A stretch of DNA of 64,000 nt, taken from assembly GCA_038203955.1 (NCBI GenBank), contig JBBRDK010000006.1, forward strand, positions 1-64,000, written 5' to 3'. This document shows, piece after piece, positions 24,214-33,324 of the stretch. Position 1 is the stretch's first letter. Each line of letters opens with the position of its first letter. The notes under the pieces are model-generated. The model saw only the letters and a list, made by a program, of their open reading frames with translations, was not told the DNA's origin and searched no databases. The DNA comes from JALYUA01 sp038203955. Its GTDB lineage: Bacteria > Acidobacteriota > Thermoanaerobaculia > UBA5066 > Gp7-AA6. Made by a program: the position numbers and the translations under genes.

Positions 24214-25478
24214 GCCAGGCCGCCGACGCCCGCCTGCTTCTGCTCGGCTGGGATTTTCGCGTCGCCGAGGGGTCCGTCCGCGACCGGATCGCGCTCTCCG
24301 CGGACGAAGTGAGCGAGGCGCTGCGCTCGCTGCTCGGAAAGGGGATCGTCTCCGAAGGGGTGATCGTCTCCACGTGTCATCGCAGCGAGATCTACGCCCT
24401 CTTCGGCGAAGGGTCGGACGCGGGGGAGCGCGTGACCCGGTACGTTTCGGAGTGGCGCGGCCTGGAACCCGCGGCGCTCGAGCGGGCGGGGTTCCGCCGC
24501 GAAGGCGCGGAGGCCGCCCGTCATCTCTTCCGCGTGGCGTCCGGGCTCGACTCGATGGCCCTCGGAGAGAGCGAGGTGCTGGGGCAGGTCCGGCAGGCGT
24601 TCCGCATCGCGAAAGAGTCGGGGGCCACGCGCGCCGTCCTCCACCGGCTCTTCGAGTCCGCCGTCGCCGCCGGAAAGCGGGTGCGCGCGGAAACGGAGAT
24701 CGGGCGCCATCCTCTCTCCGTCGTCTCGATCGGGTTCGAGCTCGCCACGAAGGTCTTCGGCGATCTCTCCCGCCGGACCGTCCTCGTCCTCGGAGCGGGC
24801 GACACGGGAAGCCTGTTCGCGCGCCAGGCGCTCGACGCCGGCGTCCGGGACCTGCGGATCGCGAACCGGACTCCCGGCCGCGCGGAGGGCCTCGCCGCCC
24901 GCGTCTCGGGGCTGGTCGTTCCCTGGGAAGACGTCGCCCGGGAGCTCGCGGCGGCGGACGTGGTGGTCGGCACGACCGCGAGCCCGCGGCCGGTCGTGCG
25001 GCGCGACGACGTCGAGAACGCGATGCGCCAGCGGCGCGGACGCCCGATGTTCTTCCTCGACCTCGCCGTGCCGCCCGACGTCGAACCCGCGGTGCGCGAC
25101 GTCTACAACACGTTCGTCTACGGAGTGAACGACCTCGAGTCGGTGGCCGAGGACAATCGGCGCCGCCGCGCGCGGGAGGTCCCCCGGGCCGAAGAGATCC
25201 TCGAGGAAGAGCTCTCGAGGTTCCTCGCCTGGATGGGGAACCTCGCGGTCGTGCCGACGGTGACGGGGCTGCGGGAGCACATGGACAGGATCCGCGACGA
25301 GGAGCTGGCGAGGCTTCCCCCCGCCGACCGCGAGCGGTTCGCGGCGTATGCGAACTCCTTCGCCGCCCGACTCCTCCACGAGCCCTTGAGGCGCCTGAAG
25401 ACGGAGGGCGACGCCGGCCGCCGCCTCGATCGGGTCGAGGCAGTGCGCCACCTCTTTCATCTCGACGAGGACGAGTGA
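24210..25478 (+). CDS. hemA: glutamyl-tRNA reductase
   Basis: 422 residues from an ATG that overlaps the hemX stop. The nucleophile is C56 in STCHRSE (the family usually has CNR, here CHR). The substrate-binding FRVASGLDSMALGESEVLGQ block is intact, the NADPH site reads VLGAGDTG and a C-terminal helical dimerisation domain follows. It reduces glutamyl-tRNA(Glu) to glutamate-1-semialdehyde, the committed step of C5 haem synthesis, and hands its product to HemL, encoded four genes on. A 58-bp repeat pair separates it from hemC. Confidence 0.95.
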   Translation: MSQAADARLLLLGWDFRVAEGSVRDRIALSADEVSEALRSLLGKGIVSEGVIVSTCHRSEIYALFGEGSDAGERVTRYVSEWRGLEPAALERAGFRREGAEAARHLFRVASGLDSMALGESEVLGQVRQAFRIAKESGATRAVLHRLFESAVAAGKRVRAETEIGRHPLSVVSIGFELATKVFGDLSRRTVLVLGAGDTGSLFARQALDAGVRDLRIANRTPGRAEGLAARVSGLVVPWEDVARELAAADVVVGTTASPRPVVRRDDVENAMRQRRGRPMFFLDLAVPPDVEPAVRDVYNTFVYGVNDLESVAEDNRRRRAREVPRAEEILEEELSRFLAWMGNLAVVPTVTGLREHMDRIRDEELARLPPADRERFAAYANSFAARLLHEPLRRLKTEGDAGRRLDRVEAVRHLFHLDEDE

Positions 25479-25525
25479 CGAAGTTCGCGGGGCACGGGTC
25501 ACCGGGCGCCGGGCGCGGGGCGATT

Positions 25526-25647
25526 CCCGATCTAGTTGACCGCGGAGTACCGCGGCCGTCTCGCTCCCGTTGGTCGCTCGGCTCCCGATCTAGTTGTCCG
25601 CGGAGTACCGCGGCCGTCTCGCTCCCGTTGGTCGCTCGGCTCCCGAT
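25526..25647. repeat. 58-bp dispersed repeat, two tandem copies
   Basis: Units start at 25526 and 25584 and differ at one base (GTTGACC or GTTGTCC). Each holds the short inverted repeat CCGCGG-AGTA-CCGCGG and the direct pair CGCTCCCG/CGCTCGG. They are flanked by GATTCCC heptamers. A third copy is at 35249-35306. They fill the hemA-hemC gap and contain no start codon for hemC. Confidence 0.85.
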
Positions 25648-25674
25648 TCCCGGCCTCTTCCAGGGGGGATCCCG

Positions 25675-26601
25675 ATGACGGCGGTCGCGATTCCGGGACG
25701 GATCCGGCTCGCCGCCCGAGGCTCCGCGCTCTCGCTGGCGCAGGTCGAGCTCATCGCGAGGGCTCTCGGCCCGCTGGTCGAGACGGAGATCGCGACCTAC
25801 CGCACGACGGGGGACCGGCTGTCGCACCTGGATGCCGCGATCACGGGCAAGGGAATCTTCACGAAGGAGATCGACGAGGCGCTCCTGGACGGCCGCGCCG
25901 ACGTCGGCGTCCACAGCCTGAAGGACCTGCCGTCCGAGCTTGCGGCCGGTCTCGTCCTCGCCGCCGTCCCGCCTCGCGAGGATGCGAGCGACGTGCTGAT
26001 CTCGCGGCCGCGCCGGAAATTCGCGGACCTGCCGCCCGGAGCGCGCGTGGGCACCGGAAGCCCGCGGCGCAGGGCCCAGCTCCTCGCCGCCCGGCCGGAC
26101 CTCTCCGTTTCGGAAGCCCGCGGCAACGTCGACACGCGGATCCGAAGGCTCGAGGAAGGGCGGTGGGACGCCATCGTCCTCGCGCAGGCGGGACTCGCGC
26201 GCCTGGAGCGCCTGTCGGAGGTCGATGACGTCTTCGGCCCGGAGCTTCTTCTGCCCGCGATCGGGCAGGGCGCCCTGGCGCTCGTGGCGCGCGCTGGCGA
26301 CACGGCGGTTCTCGACACCCTCGCCGCCCTCGATCACCGGTCTTCGCACCGCGAGGTGCTCGCCGAGCGCGGCCTTCTCCGCCTCCTGCACGCGGGCTGC
26401 CGGGCGCCGCTCGCCGGCCGCGCCGTGGTTTCGGGAGACCGCATGGTCCTTTCGGCCGGCGTCTACTCGCTCGACGGCCGCGTCGCGATGCGGGAAGAGG
26501 CGGAGGGACCGGCGGACGAGCCCGACGCGCTCGCGGAGCGGGTGGCGCGCCGGCTTCTCGCCCGGGGAGCGGCGCGTCTTCTGGAGAAGGCGCGGGAGTG
26601 A
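25675..26601 (+). CDS. hemC: hydroxymethylbilane synthase (porphobilinogen deaminase)
   Basis: 308 residues. The ATG follows GGGGGGAT. The conserved ARGSALSLAQ start, GKGIFTKEIDEALL, HSLKDLPSE and GTGSPRRRAQL blocks are present, and the dipyrromethane cofactor is attached to C242 in HAGCRAPL. It joins four porphobilinogens into hydroxymethylbilane. The gene lies after the 58-bp repeat pair; its stop overlaps the hemD GTG (GTGA), so the two are coupled. Confidence 0.96.
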   Translation: MTAVAIPGRIRLAARGSALSLAQVELIARALGPLVETEIATYRTTGDRLSHLDAAITGKGIFTKEIDEALLDGRADVGVHSLKDLPSELAAGLVLAAVPPREDASDVLISRPRRKFADLPPGARVGTGSPRRRAQLLAARPDLSVSEARGNVDTRIRRLEEGRWDAIVLAQAGLARLERLSEVDDVFGPELLLPAIGQGALALVARAGDTAVLDTLAALDHRSSHREVLAERGLLRLLHAGCRAPLAGRAVVSGDRMVLSAGVYSLDGRVAMREEAEGPADEPDALAERVARRLLARGAARLLEKARE

Positions 26602-27368
26602 TTCCTCTCGCCGCTTCCGGAGGGGCGATACCCCTCGCCCTCGTCGTCCGCTCCGGAGCCCTCGACTTTCCGCGCCCATCGGACGGCGCGGTCCTCGAGG
26701 TCTTCGAGAAGATCACCCATGCGATCGAGCCCCTCGCGGCCGATTCCGCCGTGCTGACGGAGCCCGCGGCCCTCGCGGTCTTCACGAGCCAGGTCGCCGT
26801 CCGTCTGTTCTTCGAAGACGCCGAGCGGAGACGGCTCTTCGCGCAGAGCCTCTCGGCCGGGCGCGTCGCGGCGGTCGGGCAATCGACGGCCGCCGCCCTG
26901 CGCGACGTCGGCGTCGAGCCCGCGATCGTCGCGGCCGGCTCCGGCGCGAGCGTTCTCGACCGGCTTCCGCGCCGGCTGGAGGGATGGCGCGTCCTCCTCC
27001 CGAGGGGAGAGGATGCGACGCTCGAGCTGCCGGGGGGCCTCGCCGCCCGCGGCGCGCGGCTGCGTCCGATGGTCCTCTACCGGAAGGTGCCGGCCCCTCC
27101 CGATCCGGCGCTCGATGCGGAGATCGCGAGCGGCGCCTTCTTCGCGCTCGCGACCACGTCGCCCGCCGCCGCGAGCTGGCTGTTCACGAACGCGAGCCCC
27201 GCCGCCATGGAACGCCTGCGCGAAATCCCTGCCGTCGTGCTCGGCCGCTACACGGGCCGGTATCTGACTTCGCATGGGATCGAACGGGTCGAGACCGCGG
27301 CCCAGCCCACGTTCCACGCGATCCTCGAGCGCCTGGCCGAGCTTGCCGCCGCCCGGCGCACGGAATAG
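26598..27368 (+). CDS. hemD: uroporphyrinogen-III synthase
   Basis: 256 residues. HemD is poorly conserved, but the two-domain layout is visible: AVFTSQVAVRLFFED in the first domain, AAVGQSTAAALRDVGVEP at the hinge, LLPRGEDATLELPGGLAARGARL in the second. It closes hydroxymethylbilane with D-ring inversion. The position between hemC and hemB, overlapping hemC and 10 nt before hemB, supports the assignment. Start GTG at 26598. Confidence 0.9.
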   Translation: MIPLAASGGAIPLALVVRSGALDFPRPSDGAVLEVFEKITHAIEPLAADSAVLTEPAALAVFTSQVAVRLFFEDAERRRLFAQSLSAGRVAAVGQSTAAALRDVGVEPAIVAAGSGASVLDRLPRRLEGWRVLLPRGEDATLELPGGLAARGARLRPMVLYRKVPAPPDPALDAEIASGAFFALATTSPAAASWLFTNASPAAMERLREIPAVVLGRYTGRYLTSHGIERVETAAQPTFHAILERLAELAAARRTE

Positions 27369-27378
27369 ATTCGCCCGC

Positions 27379-28371
27379 GTGAGCCCGTTTCCCACCCACC
27401 GCCCGCGGCGGTTGCGCCGCAGCCCCGCCCTGCGCCGGCTGGTGCGCGAGACGCGCCTGTCGTCCGACCAGCTCGTCGCCCCGCTCTTCGTGCGCCACGG
27501 CCGCGGCGTGCGCGAGGAGATCTCCTCCCTCCCCGGCGTCTTCCGCCTGTCGCCCGACGAGGCGCTCGCGGCCTGCCAGGAGCTCTCCGCCGCCCGCGTC
27601 CCCGCGGTGATCCTGTTCGGTATCCCGGAGCGCAAGGATGAGACGGGCAGCGAGGGCTGGGACGACTCGGCCGCCGTGCAGACGACCGTTCGCCTCCTGA
27701 AGAAGGCGCTTCCCGATCTCCTCGTCGTCACCGACGTCTGCCTGGACGAGTACACGTCTCACGGGCATTGCGGGGTGATCCGGGACGGAGACGTCGACAA
27801 CGACGCGACGCTTCCCCTTCTGGCTCGCTGCGCCCTTTCGCACGCTCGCGCCGGGGCGGACGTCGTCGCGCCGTCCGACATGATGGACGGGCGCGTCGCC
27901 GCGATCCGCGAGGGCCTCGACGAGGACGGATTCGCCGACATCGCCATCCTGGCGTACGCCGCCAAGTCGGCGTCGGCCTTTTACGGACCGTTCCGTGAGG
28001 CGGCGGATTCCGCTCCGAAGTTTGGCGACCGGCGCAGCTACCAGATGGATCCCGCCAACCGGCGCGAGGCGATGCGGGAGATCGCGCTCGACCTCGAAGA
28101 GGGGGCGGACGCCGTCATGGTGAAACCCGCGCTCGCGTACCTGGACGTCATCCGCGAAGCGCGCGAGAGCTTCGACGCGCCGATCGCCGCCTACAACGTG
28201 TCCGGCGAGTACGCGATGGTCAAGGCCGCCGCGGCAAACGGCTGGATCGACGAGAAGCGCATCGTGCTCGAAATTCTGACCGGGATCGTCCGCGCGGGAG
28301 CGGACTTCGTGCTGACGTACCACGCTCTCGACGCCGCGCGGTGGGTGGCCGAGGGCGGGCTCCCCGCGTGA
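27379..28371 (+). CDS. hemB: delta-aminolevulinic acid dehydratase (porphobilinogen synthase)
   Basis: 330 residues from GTG 27379. The two Schiff-base lysines are K196 (YAAKSAS) and K249 (MVKPAL). The metal loop reads DVCLDEYTSHGHCG: C121 and C131 are kept but the middle zinc ligand Cys is Asp (D123), so it is intermediate between the three-Cys zinc enzymes (E. coli) and the Asp-rich Mg2+-type. The N-terminus with RRLRRSPALRRLVRET forms the arm typical of octamers. It condenses two ALA molecules to porphobilinogen. It sits between hemD and hemL. Confidence 0.96.
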   Translation: MSPFPTHRPRRLRRSPALRRLVRETRLSSDQLVAPLFVRHGRGVREEISSLPGVFRLSPDEALAACQELSAARVPAVILFGIPERKDETGSEGWDDSAAVQTTVRLLKKALPDLLVVTDVCLDEYTSHGHCGVIRDGDVDNDATLPLLARCALSHARAGADVVAPSDMMDGRVAAIREGLDEDGFADIAILAYAAKSASAFYGPFREAADSAPKFGDRRSYQMDPANRREAMREIALDLEEGADAVMVKPALAYLDVIREARESFDAPIAAYNVSGEYAMVKAAAANGWIDEKRIVLEILTGIVRAGADFVLTYHALDAARWVAEGGLPA

Positions 28372-28429
28372 CGCGTTGACGCGCCAGCCCGGCGTCCGGC
28401 GGGCCCGGGCCCGCGCCGCCGCGGGAGGC

Positions 28430-29761
28430 GTGAAGTCGAAAGCCCTCTTTCGCCGCGCGACGGCCCTCATGCCGGGCGGAGTCAGCTCGCCCGTGCGTTC
28501 TTTCGCGTCGGTCGGCGGGGAGCCCTTCTTCGCGGCGGCCGGCCGCGGGGCCCGGCTGCGCGACGCCGACGGACGTTCGTACATCGACTACGTTCAGTCC
28601 TACGGGCCGCACCTCTTCGGGCACGTTCCTCTCTTCGTGCGCAACGCGCTCTCGCGCGCCATCCGCCGCGGCACCTCGTTCGGCGCGCCGACCGAGCTCG
28701 AGGTCCGGCTGGCCGGGCGCGTCGCCGCGATGGTTCCCTCCGTCGAGATGGTGCGGTTCGTCAACTCGGGGACGGAAGCCACCATGAGCGCGATCCGCCT
28801 CGCCCGGGGCGCGACGGGACGGGCAAGGATCGTGAAGACCGACGGCGGATACCACGGCCACGGCGATGCGTTCCTGGTGTCCGCGGGCTCGGGGGTCGCG
28901 ACGCTGGGCATCGCGGGCAGCCCCGGCGTGCCGGCCGCCGCCGCCGCCCTGACCACGGTGGTCCCTTACAACGACGCCGGAGCGCTGGCCCGCGCGTTCG
29001 AGAGCTTCCCCGGCGAGATCGCCGCGTTCATCGTCGAGCCCGTCGCGGCGAACATGGGCGTGGTGCCGCCGCGCGCCGGCTACCTGCAGGCGGTCCGCGA
29101 CTTGACGCGCGAGAACGGCGCGCTGCTCGTGTTCGACGAGGTCATCAGCGGGTTTCGCCTCGCGCCCGGGGGCGCTCAGGAGCTCTACGGGGTCCTGCCC
29201 GATCTGACGACGCTCGGAAAGATCCTCGGAGGCGGCCTTCCCGTCGGCGCCTACGGCGGGTCGCGCGAGCTGATGTCCCGCATGGCGCCGTCGGGCCCGG
29301 TGTACCAGGCGGGCACGCTCTCCGGGAATCCTCTCGCCATGGAGGCCGGGCTCGCGATGCTCGGCGAGATCGCGCGGCATCCTCCGTACGCGAGGCTCCA
29401 GAGCCTGGGCGCGCTTCTCGAAGAACGCGTGCGCGAGGCGATCGCGTCAGCCGGCGTGGCCGACCGCGTCCGCTACCAGAGGGTCGCCTCTCTCTCGACG
29501 CTCTTCTTCGCGCCGGGCGACCTCCCCGATTTCGCCGCCGCGAAGAGGAGCGACACCGCCCGCTACGCGGCCTTCTTCCACGCAATGCGCGAGCGGGGAA
29601 TCTTTCTGCCGCCGGCGCAATTCGAAGCGTGGTTCCTGTCGACGGCGCACACGGAGGCGGACGTGAGGAAGACAGCTCGGATGGTGGCGGAGAGCCTAGG
29701 CGTGGCGTTCGAGGGGACAGAAGGCGGCAGGCGGACGGAGAACGGGGCCGGGAATCGGTAA
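28430..29761 (+). CDS. hemL: glutamate-1-semialdehyde 2,1-aminomutase
   Basis: 443 residues from GTG 28430, the start that matches the family N-terminus (KSKALFRRATALMPGGVSSPVR). An in-frame TTG at 28376 would add 18 residues. PLP binds K264 in TLGKILGGGLPVGAYGG; the FVNSGTEATMSAIRLAR and DEVISGFR blocks are typical. It isomerises GSA to ALA. It is the last gene of the hemXACDBL operon. The last codons and the TAA lie in a GGGAATC heptamer array, so the C-terminal tail (RRTENGAGNR) is partly repeat-derived. Confidence 0.94.
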   Translation: MKSKALFRRATALMPGGVSSPVRSFASVGGEPFFAAAGRGARLRDADGRSYIDYVQSYGPHLFGHVPLFVRNALSRAIRRGTSFGAPTELEVRLAGRVAAMVPSVEMVRFVNSGTEATMSAIRLARGATGRARIVKTDGGYHGHGDAFLVSAGSGVATLGIAGSPGVPAAAAALTTVVPYNDAGALARAFESFPGEIAAFIVEPVAANMGVVPPRAGYLQAVRDLTRENGALLVFDEVISGFRLAPGGAQELYGVLPDLTTLGKILGGGLPVGAYGGSRELMSRMAPSGPVYQAGTLSGNPLAMEAGLAMLGEIARHPPYARLQSLGALLEERVREAIASAGVADRVRYQRVASLSTLFFAPGDLPDFAAAKRSDTARYAAFFHAMRERGIFLPPAQFEAWFLSTAHTEADVRKTARMVAESLGVAFEGTEGGRRTENGAGNR

Positions 29762-29888
29762 TCGGGAATCGGGAATCGAAGGGCAGCCGCTTTACTAAAC
29801 GAGAGATCGAACTCGGTTTAACCGGTTCACTCTCACTCTCGACTCTTAACTCTCAACTCTCAACTCCGAACGCTCAACTCTCAACTTC
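29748..29888. repeat. two heptamer arrays at convergent gene ends
   Basis: 29748-29778 carries CGGGAATC-type units; 29830-29888 carries TCAACTC/CTCTCAA-type units in seven-base steps. The hemL stop lies in the first array and the stop of the convergent antiporter gene lies in the second. The GGGAATC unit is the reverse complement of GATTCCC, which flanks the 58-bp repeats. Confidence 0.65.
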
Positions 29889-31586
29889 ATCAAACCCTCG
29901 AAAGCGCTCATGCCTCTCGCGTCTTATCTCCGACGTCTCCGCTTCGACCCAGGGCAGCGGGAAGCCGAAGTGTTTCAGCGTGCGGCTGGAGATCTCAAGC
30001 GACGTCTCGAATTCTTCCGCGACGACCTCGTCGGCGCCGAGGGCGGCGATCTCGGGGATCTCCGCCAGGTACCGCGTCCGCGCGATCAGGAATACGCCCG
30101 GCGCAAGGTCCCGGCAGAGGCGGACCGCGCGCCGCGTCGCCCGCGGGTCGGACAGCAGGACGAGGGCGGCGCGCGCCCGCTCGATTCCGCAGTACCTCAG
30201 CACGCTGTCGTTCGACGCGTCCCCGTATTCGACGGCGAGGTCCTTGCCGCGGGCCCGGGCAACGCGCTCGGGGTTCAACTCGAGGATCCGGAACGGAATC
30301 TTCGAGCGGCCGAGCACGCGGGCGAGCGTCTCTCCCGTGTGTCCGAACCCGAGGATGACGACGTGGCCCTCGACCGGGGCGTCTCCGGGCGCCGACGCCT
30401 TCGATTCCGGTGCGCCGCGGGTCCCGCCGGCGAGCTTCTGCGCGATGCCGTGGCTCGCTTCGAAGAGGAACGGCGTCGCGATCATCGACGCGATGGCAGC
30501 CGCGAGGATCGCCTGGTACTCGCCCCGGTCGATTCCCCCGGCCAGGTGCGCCGCGGACAAAAGCACGAACGAGAACTCGCCGATCTGCGCGAGGGAGATG
30601 CCGACGACGACCGCGACCCGGGCGCCGTAACCCAGGAGAAGGACCGGAAGGGCGCCGAGCACCGCCTTGCCCACGAGGACGAAGGCGAGGACCGACGCGA
30701 CCGCGATCGGACGGTTTAAGAGGACGCGCGGATCGAACAGCATTCCGACGGAGACGAAAAAGAGAGCGCTGAACGCGTCCCGAAACGGCGCGACGTCCGC
30801 CACCGCCTGATGGCCGAACTCGGACTCGGAGACCACGAGCCCGGCGAGGAACGCGCCGAGCGCCAGCGACAGGCCGGCCGCCGCCGTGCCGAGCGCAGTC
30901 CCGAACACGAGCAGGAGAACGGCCAGCGTGAAGAGCTCCTTCTGGCGGGTCCTCACCATGGCGGCCAGAAGGCGAGGGACGATTTTGCGCGCGGCAACAG
31001 CGATGACGATCACCGTCACGGCCGCCTTGCCGAGAGCCAGGGCGAGCGCGCCCAGCCCCAGACTGCCCTTGGAGGACAGCGGCGCCACAAGGAGCATCAT
31101 CGGCACGACCATCAGGTCTCCGAACAGGTTGATCCCGACGAGAAAGCGGCCGTGGGGGGAGTCCGTCTCGCCGCGGTCCATCAGCAGCTTCAGCAGGATC
31201 ACCGTCGTGCACGTCACGACCAGGAACCCGAAGAGCACACCCCGGGAGAACGGCTCTCCCAGCAGGGCGCCGAGGCCGGCGGCGGCGGCCACAACGCCGA
31301 AGAACTGGAGGGGACCCGCGATCCACACGATCCGGCCGAGCCGCCGGATGCTCGACACCGACAGGTCGAGCCCGACCGTGAACAGGAGGAGCACGACGCC
31401 CACCTCCGCCAGGGTTTCGACGGCGGAGACGTCCTTGACCAGGCCGAGCCCGTACGGGCCGAGCAGGATCCCGGCCGCGAGGAAGCCGACGAGCGGGGGC
31501 TGCCGGACGCGCTGAACGAGCCACGCCGCCGCGAGGGCGGCGAGGAGGACGAGGGCGAGCGGGCCCAGGAACGCCGGCGTCGACAC
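29874..31586 (-). CDS. CPA2 family cation:proton antiporter with RCK/TrkA-N domain (KefB/C-like)
   Basis: 570 residues. About 12 transmembrane helices (residues 1-385) of the Na+/H+ exchanger fold are followed by a linker and a TrkA-N domain starting VVILGFGHTGETLARVL (GxGxxG nucleotide site) with acidic ELNPERV at the strand 2 end. No TrkA-C domain is seen. It probably exchanges K+ or Na+ for H+ under nucleotide control. It is transcribed alone, convergent with hemL. The final residues (FDEVES) are coded by heptamer repeat sequence. The start GTG/ATG is at 31586. Confidence 0.88.
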   Translation of the reverse strand: MSTPAFLGPLALVLLAALAAAWLVQRVRQPPLVGFLAAGILLGPYGLGLVKDVSAVETLAEVGVVLLLFTVGLDLSVSSIRRLGRIVWIAGPLQFFGVVAAAAGLGALLGEPFSRGVLFGFLVVTCTTVILLKLLMDRGETDSPHGRFLVGINLFGDLMVVPMMLLVAPLSSKGSLGLGALALALGKAAVTVIVIAVAARKIVPRLLAAMVRTRQKELFTLAVLLLVFGTALGTAAAGLSLALGAFLAGLVVSESEFGHQAVADVAPFRDAFSALFFVSVGMLFDPRVLLNRPIAVASVLAFVLVGKAVLGALPVLLLGYGARVAVVVGISLAQIGEFSFVLLSAAHLAGGIDRGEYQAILAAAIASMIATPFLFEASHGIAQKLAGGTRGAPESKASAPGDAPVEGHVVILGFGHTGETLARVLGRSKIPFRILELNPERVARARGKDLAVEYGDASNDSVLRYCGIERARAALVLLSDPRATRRAVRLCRDLAPGVFLIARTRYLAEIPEIAALGADEVVAEEFETSLEISSRTLKHFGFPLPWVEAETSEIRRERHERFRGFDEVES

Positions 31587-31730
31587 GCCGGCACTTTACT
31601 CCGCGGGAATGCGCGCGCCGGGCAGGCTCCTTCTGAATGCTTGCGAGGCTTCCGGTCTGGTAGCCTCTGACGAAAGATCCAGGCGGCAGAGGCTCGAGCG
31701 ACACGGACTCTCACCCGAAGGGAGCGATGC

Positions 31731-33290
31731 ATGGCGATGAACACGGTCGCGGCAACCGAGAAACAGTGGCTCGGGCATCCGCGCGGCCTCTCCACGCTGT
31801 TCTTCACCGAGATGTGGGAGCGGTTCAGCTATTACGGGATGCGGGGGCTTTTGATCCTTTTCCTGGTGGCGTCCGTCCAGACCGGGGGCTTCGGCCTGAC
31901 GGACAGGTCGGCGGCGGCCATCTACGGCCTCTACACGGGGTTCGTGTACCTGATGGCGCTCCCGGGCGGATGGGTAGCGGACCGTATCCTCGGCCAGCGG
32001 AACGCGGTGTTCGTCGGCGGCTGCATCATCGCCGCCGGGCATTTCTGCATGGCGGTTCCGAGCGTCCCGACGTTCTACGGCGGGCTCGTTCTGATCGTCA
32101 TCGGAACCGGTCTTTTGAAACCGAACGTCAGCGCGATGGTCGGCGACCTCTATCCGGTGGGCAGCCCGCGCCGGGACGCCGGCTTCTCCGTGTTCTATTC
32201 GGGGATCAACGTCGGCGCCCTCGTCGGGCCGCTGATCTGCGGGTTCCTCGGCGAGCGGGTGAACTGGCACCTCGGTTTCTCCGCCGCAGGCATCGGCATG
32301 GTCCTGGGCCTCATTCAGTACCGCCTGGGCGCGAAGTATCTGGGCAAGGCGGGAATCCGCCGCCCCGAGGAGACGACGACCCTGGCCGACAGGGGGGCGC
32401 GCCGCCGGCTGGCGATCGGCGCGGCGGTCGTGGTCGGTATCGTCGCGCTCATGGTCGCGCTCCACGTGGCGGGCGTCGTCCGGATGAACCTCTACGACAT
32501 CGCGAAGGGGACCGGGTACTTCATGCTCGGCCTCGCCATCCTTTACTTTTCGTCGCTCCTGCTCTTCGCGAAGATCAGCGGCGCGGAGAAGAAACGGATC
32601 GGGGTCATCTTCATCTTCTTCATGGCGGCCGTGCTCTTCTGGGCCGGGTTCGAGCAAGCCGGTTCCTCTTTGAACCTCTTCAGCGACCGGCTCATGAACC
32701 GGGACCTCTTCGGCAAGACCATCCCGACCTCCTGGTACCAGTCGGTCAATTCGATGTTTCTGATCCTCCTCGCGCCCGTCTTCGGCGCGCTGTGGATCAA
32801 GCTCGGACGGCGCCAGCCTTCGACGGCGGCGAAGATGGGGTTCGGACTGCTGTTTCTGGCCGCGGGCTTCCTGGTGCTCGCTCTCGGCGCCACCTACGCG
32901 GTGGGCGGCGTCAAGGTGAGCATGATGTGGATGATCGTGACCTATCTGCTCCATACCGCCGGCGAGCTGTGCCTCTCCCCGGTGGGTCTGTCGAGCGTCA
33001 CGAAGCTCGCGCCCAAGAAGCTGGCCGGGCAGCTGATGGGCACCTGGTTCATGGGAACGGCGCTCGGCAATCTGATCGCGGGCCTCGCGGCGGGCGGCTT
33101 CGAGGGAATGGGCGTCTCGGAGCTCTTCGCCGCCGTCGCCAAGGTCACGGGAGTCGCGGGCGTCATCCTTCTGATCTTCGCGCGTCCGATCCGGCGGCTG
33201 GTCGGCGGCGCCGAAGACAACGTCGACGAGACGGCGATCCCGGCCGCGGCGACCGGCGTCCGCGAAGGCGCGTTGCCGGCCGGGGGCTGA
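31731..33290 (+). CDS. PTR2/POT family proton-coupled oligopeptide transporter
   Basis: 519 residues with 14 predicted helices. The ExxERFxYYG motif of helix 1 is present as EMWERFSYYGMRGLL, which couples proton and peptide binding. A second POT signature GTGLLKPNVSAMVGDLY and FSVFYSGINVGALVGPLICG follow. Bacterial members (DtpT, YdgR) import di- and tripeptides. A purine-rich AAGGGAGCG precedes the ATG. It stands alone, divergent from the antiporter. It is 5 kb from the NRPS locus, so a role with its peptide product is not indicated. Confidence 0.93.
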   Translation: MAMNTVAATEKQWLGHPRGLSTLFFTEMWERFSYYGMRGLLILFLVASVQTGGFGLTDRSAAAIYGLYTGFVYLMALPGGWVADRILGQRNAVFVGGCIIAAGHFCMAVPSVPTFYGGLVLIVIGTGLLKPNVSAMVGDLYPVGSPRRDAGFSVFYSGINVGALVGPLICGFLGERVNWHLGFSAAGIGMVLGLIQYRLGAKYLGKAGIRRPEETTTLADRGARRRLAIGAAVVVGIVALMVALHVAGVVRMNLYDIAKGTGYFMLGLAILYFSSLLLFAKISGAEKKRIGVIFIFFMAAVLFWAGFEQAGSSLNLFSDRLMNRDLFGKTIPTSWYQSVNSMFLILLAPVFGALWIKLGRRQPSTAAKMGFGLLFLAAGFLVLALGATYAVGGVKVSMMWMIVTYLLHTAGELCLSPVGLSSVTKLAPKKLAGQLMGTWFMGTALGNLIAGLAAGGFEGMGVSELFAAVAKVTGVAGVILLIFARPIRRLVGGAEDNVDETAIPAAATGVREGALPAGG

Positions 33291-33324
33291 TCGAAACGCG
33301 GGCTGCGGCTTTTCCGGTTCCGCC

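Noticed and set aside
22402..26679. A 1425-codon minus-strand open frame across yceI, hemX, hemA and hemC
   Set aside because: It crosses four well-supported + strand genes and the 58-bp repeats, with low-complexity Arg/Gly-rich translation; not coding.
31731..33290. PTR2 transporter as the exporter for the NRPS product
   Set aside because: POT family members import small peptides, and the gene is over 5 kb away with unrelated genes between.
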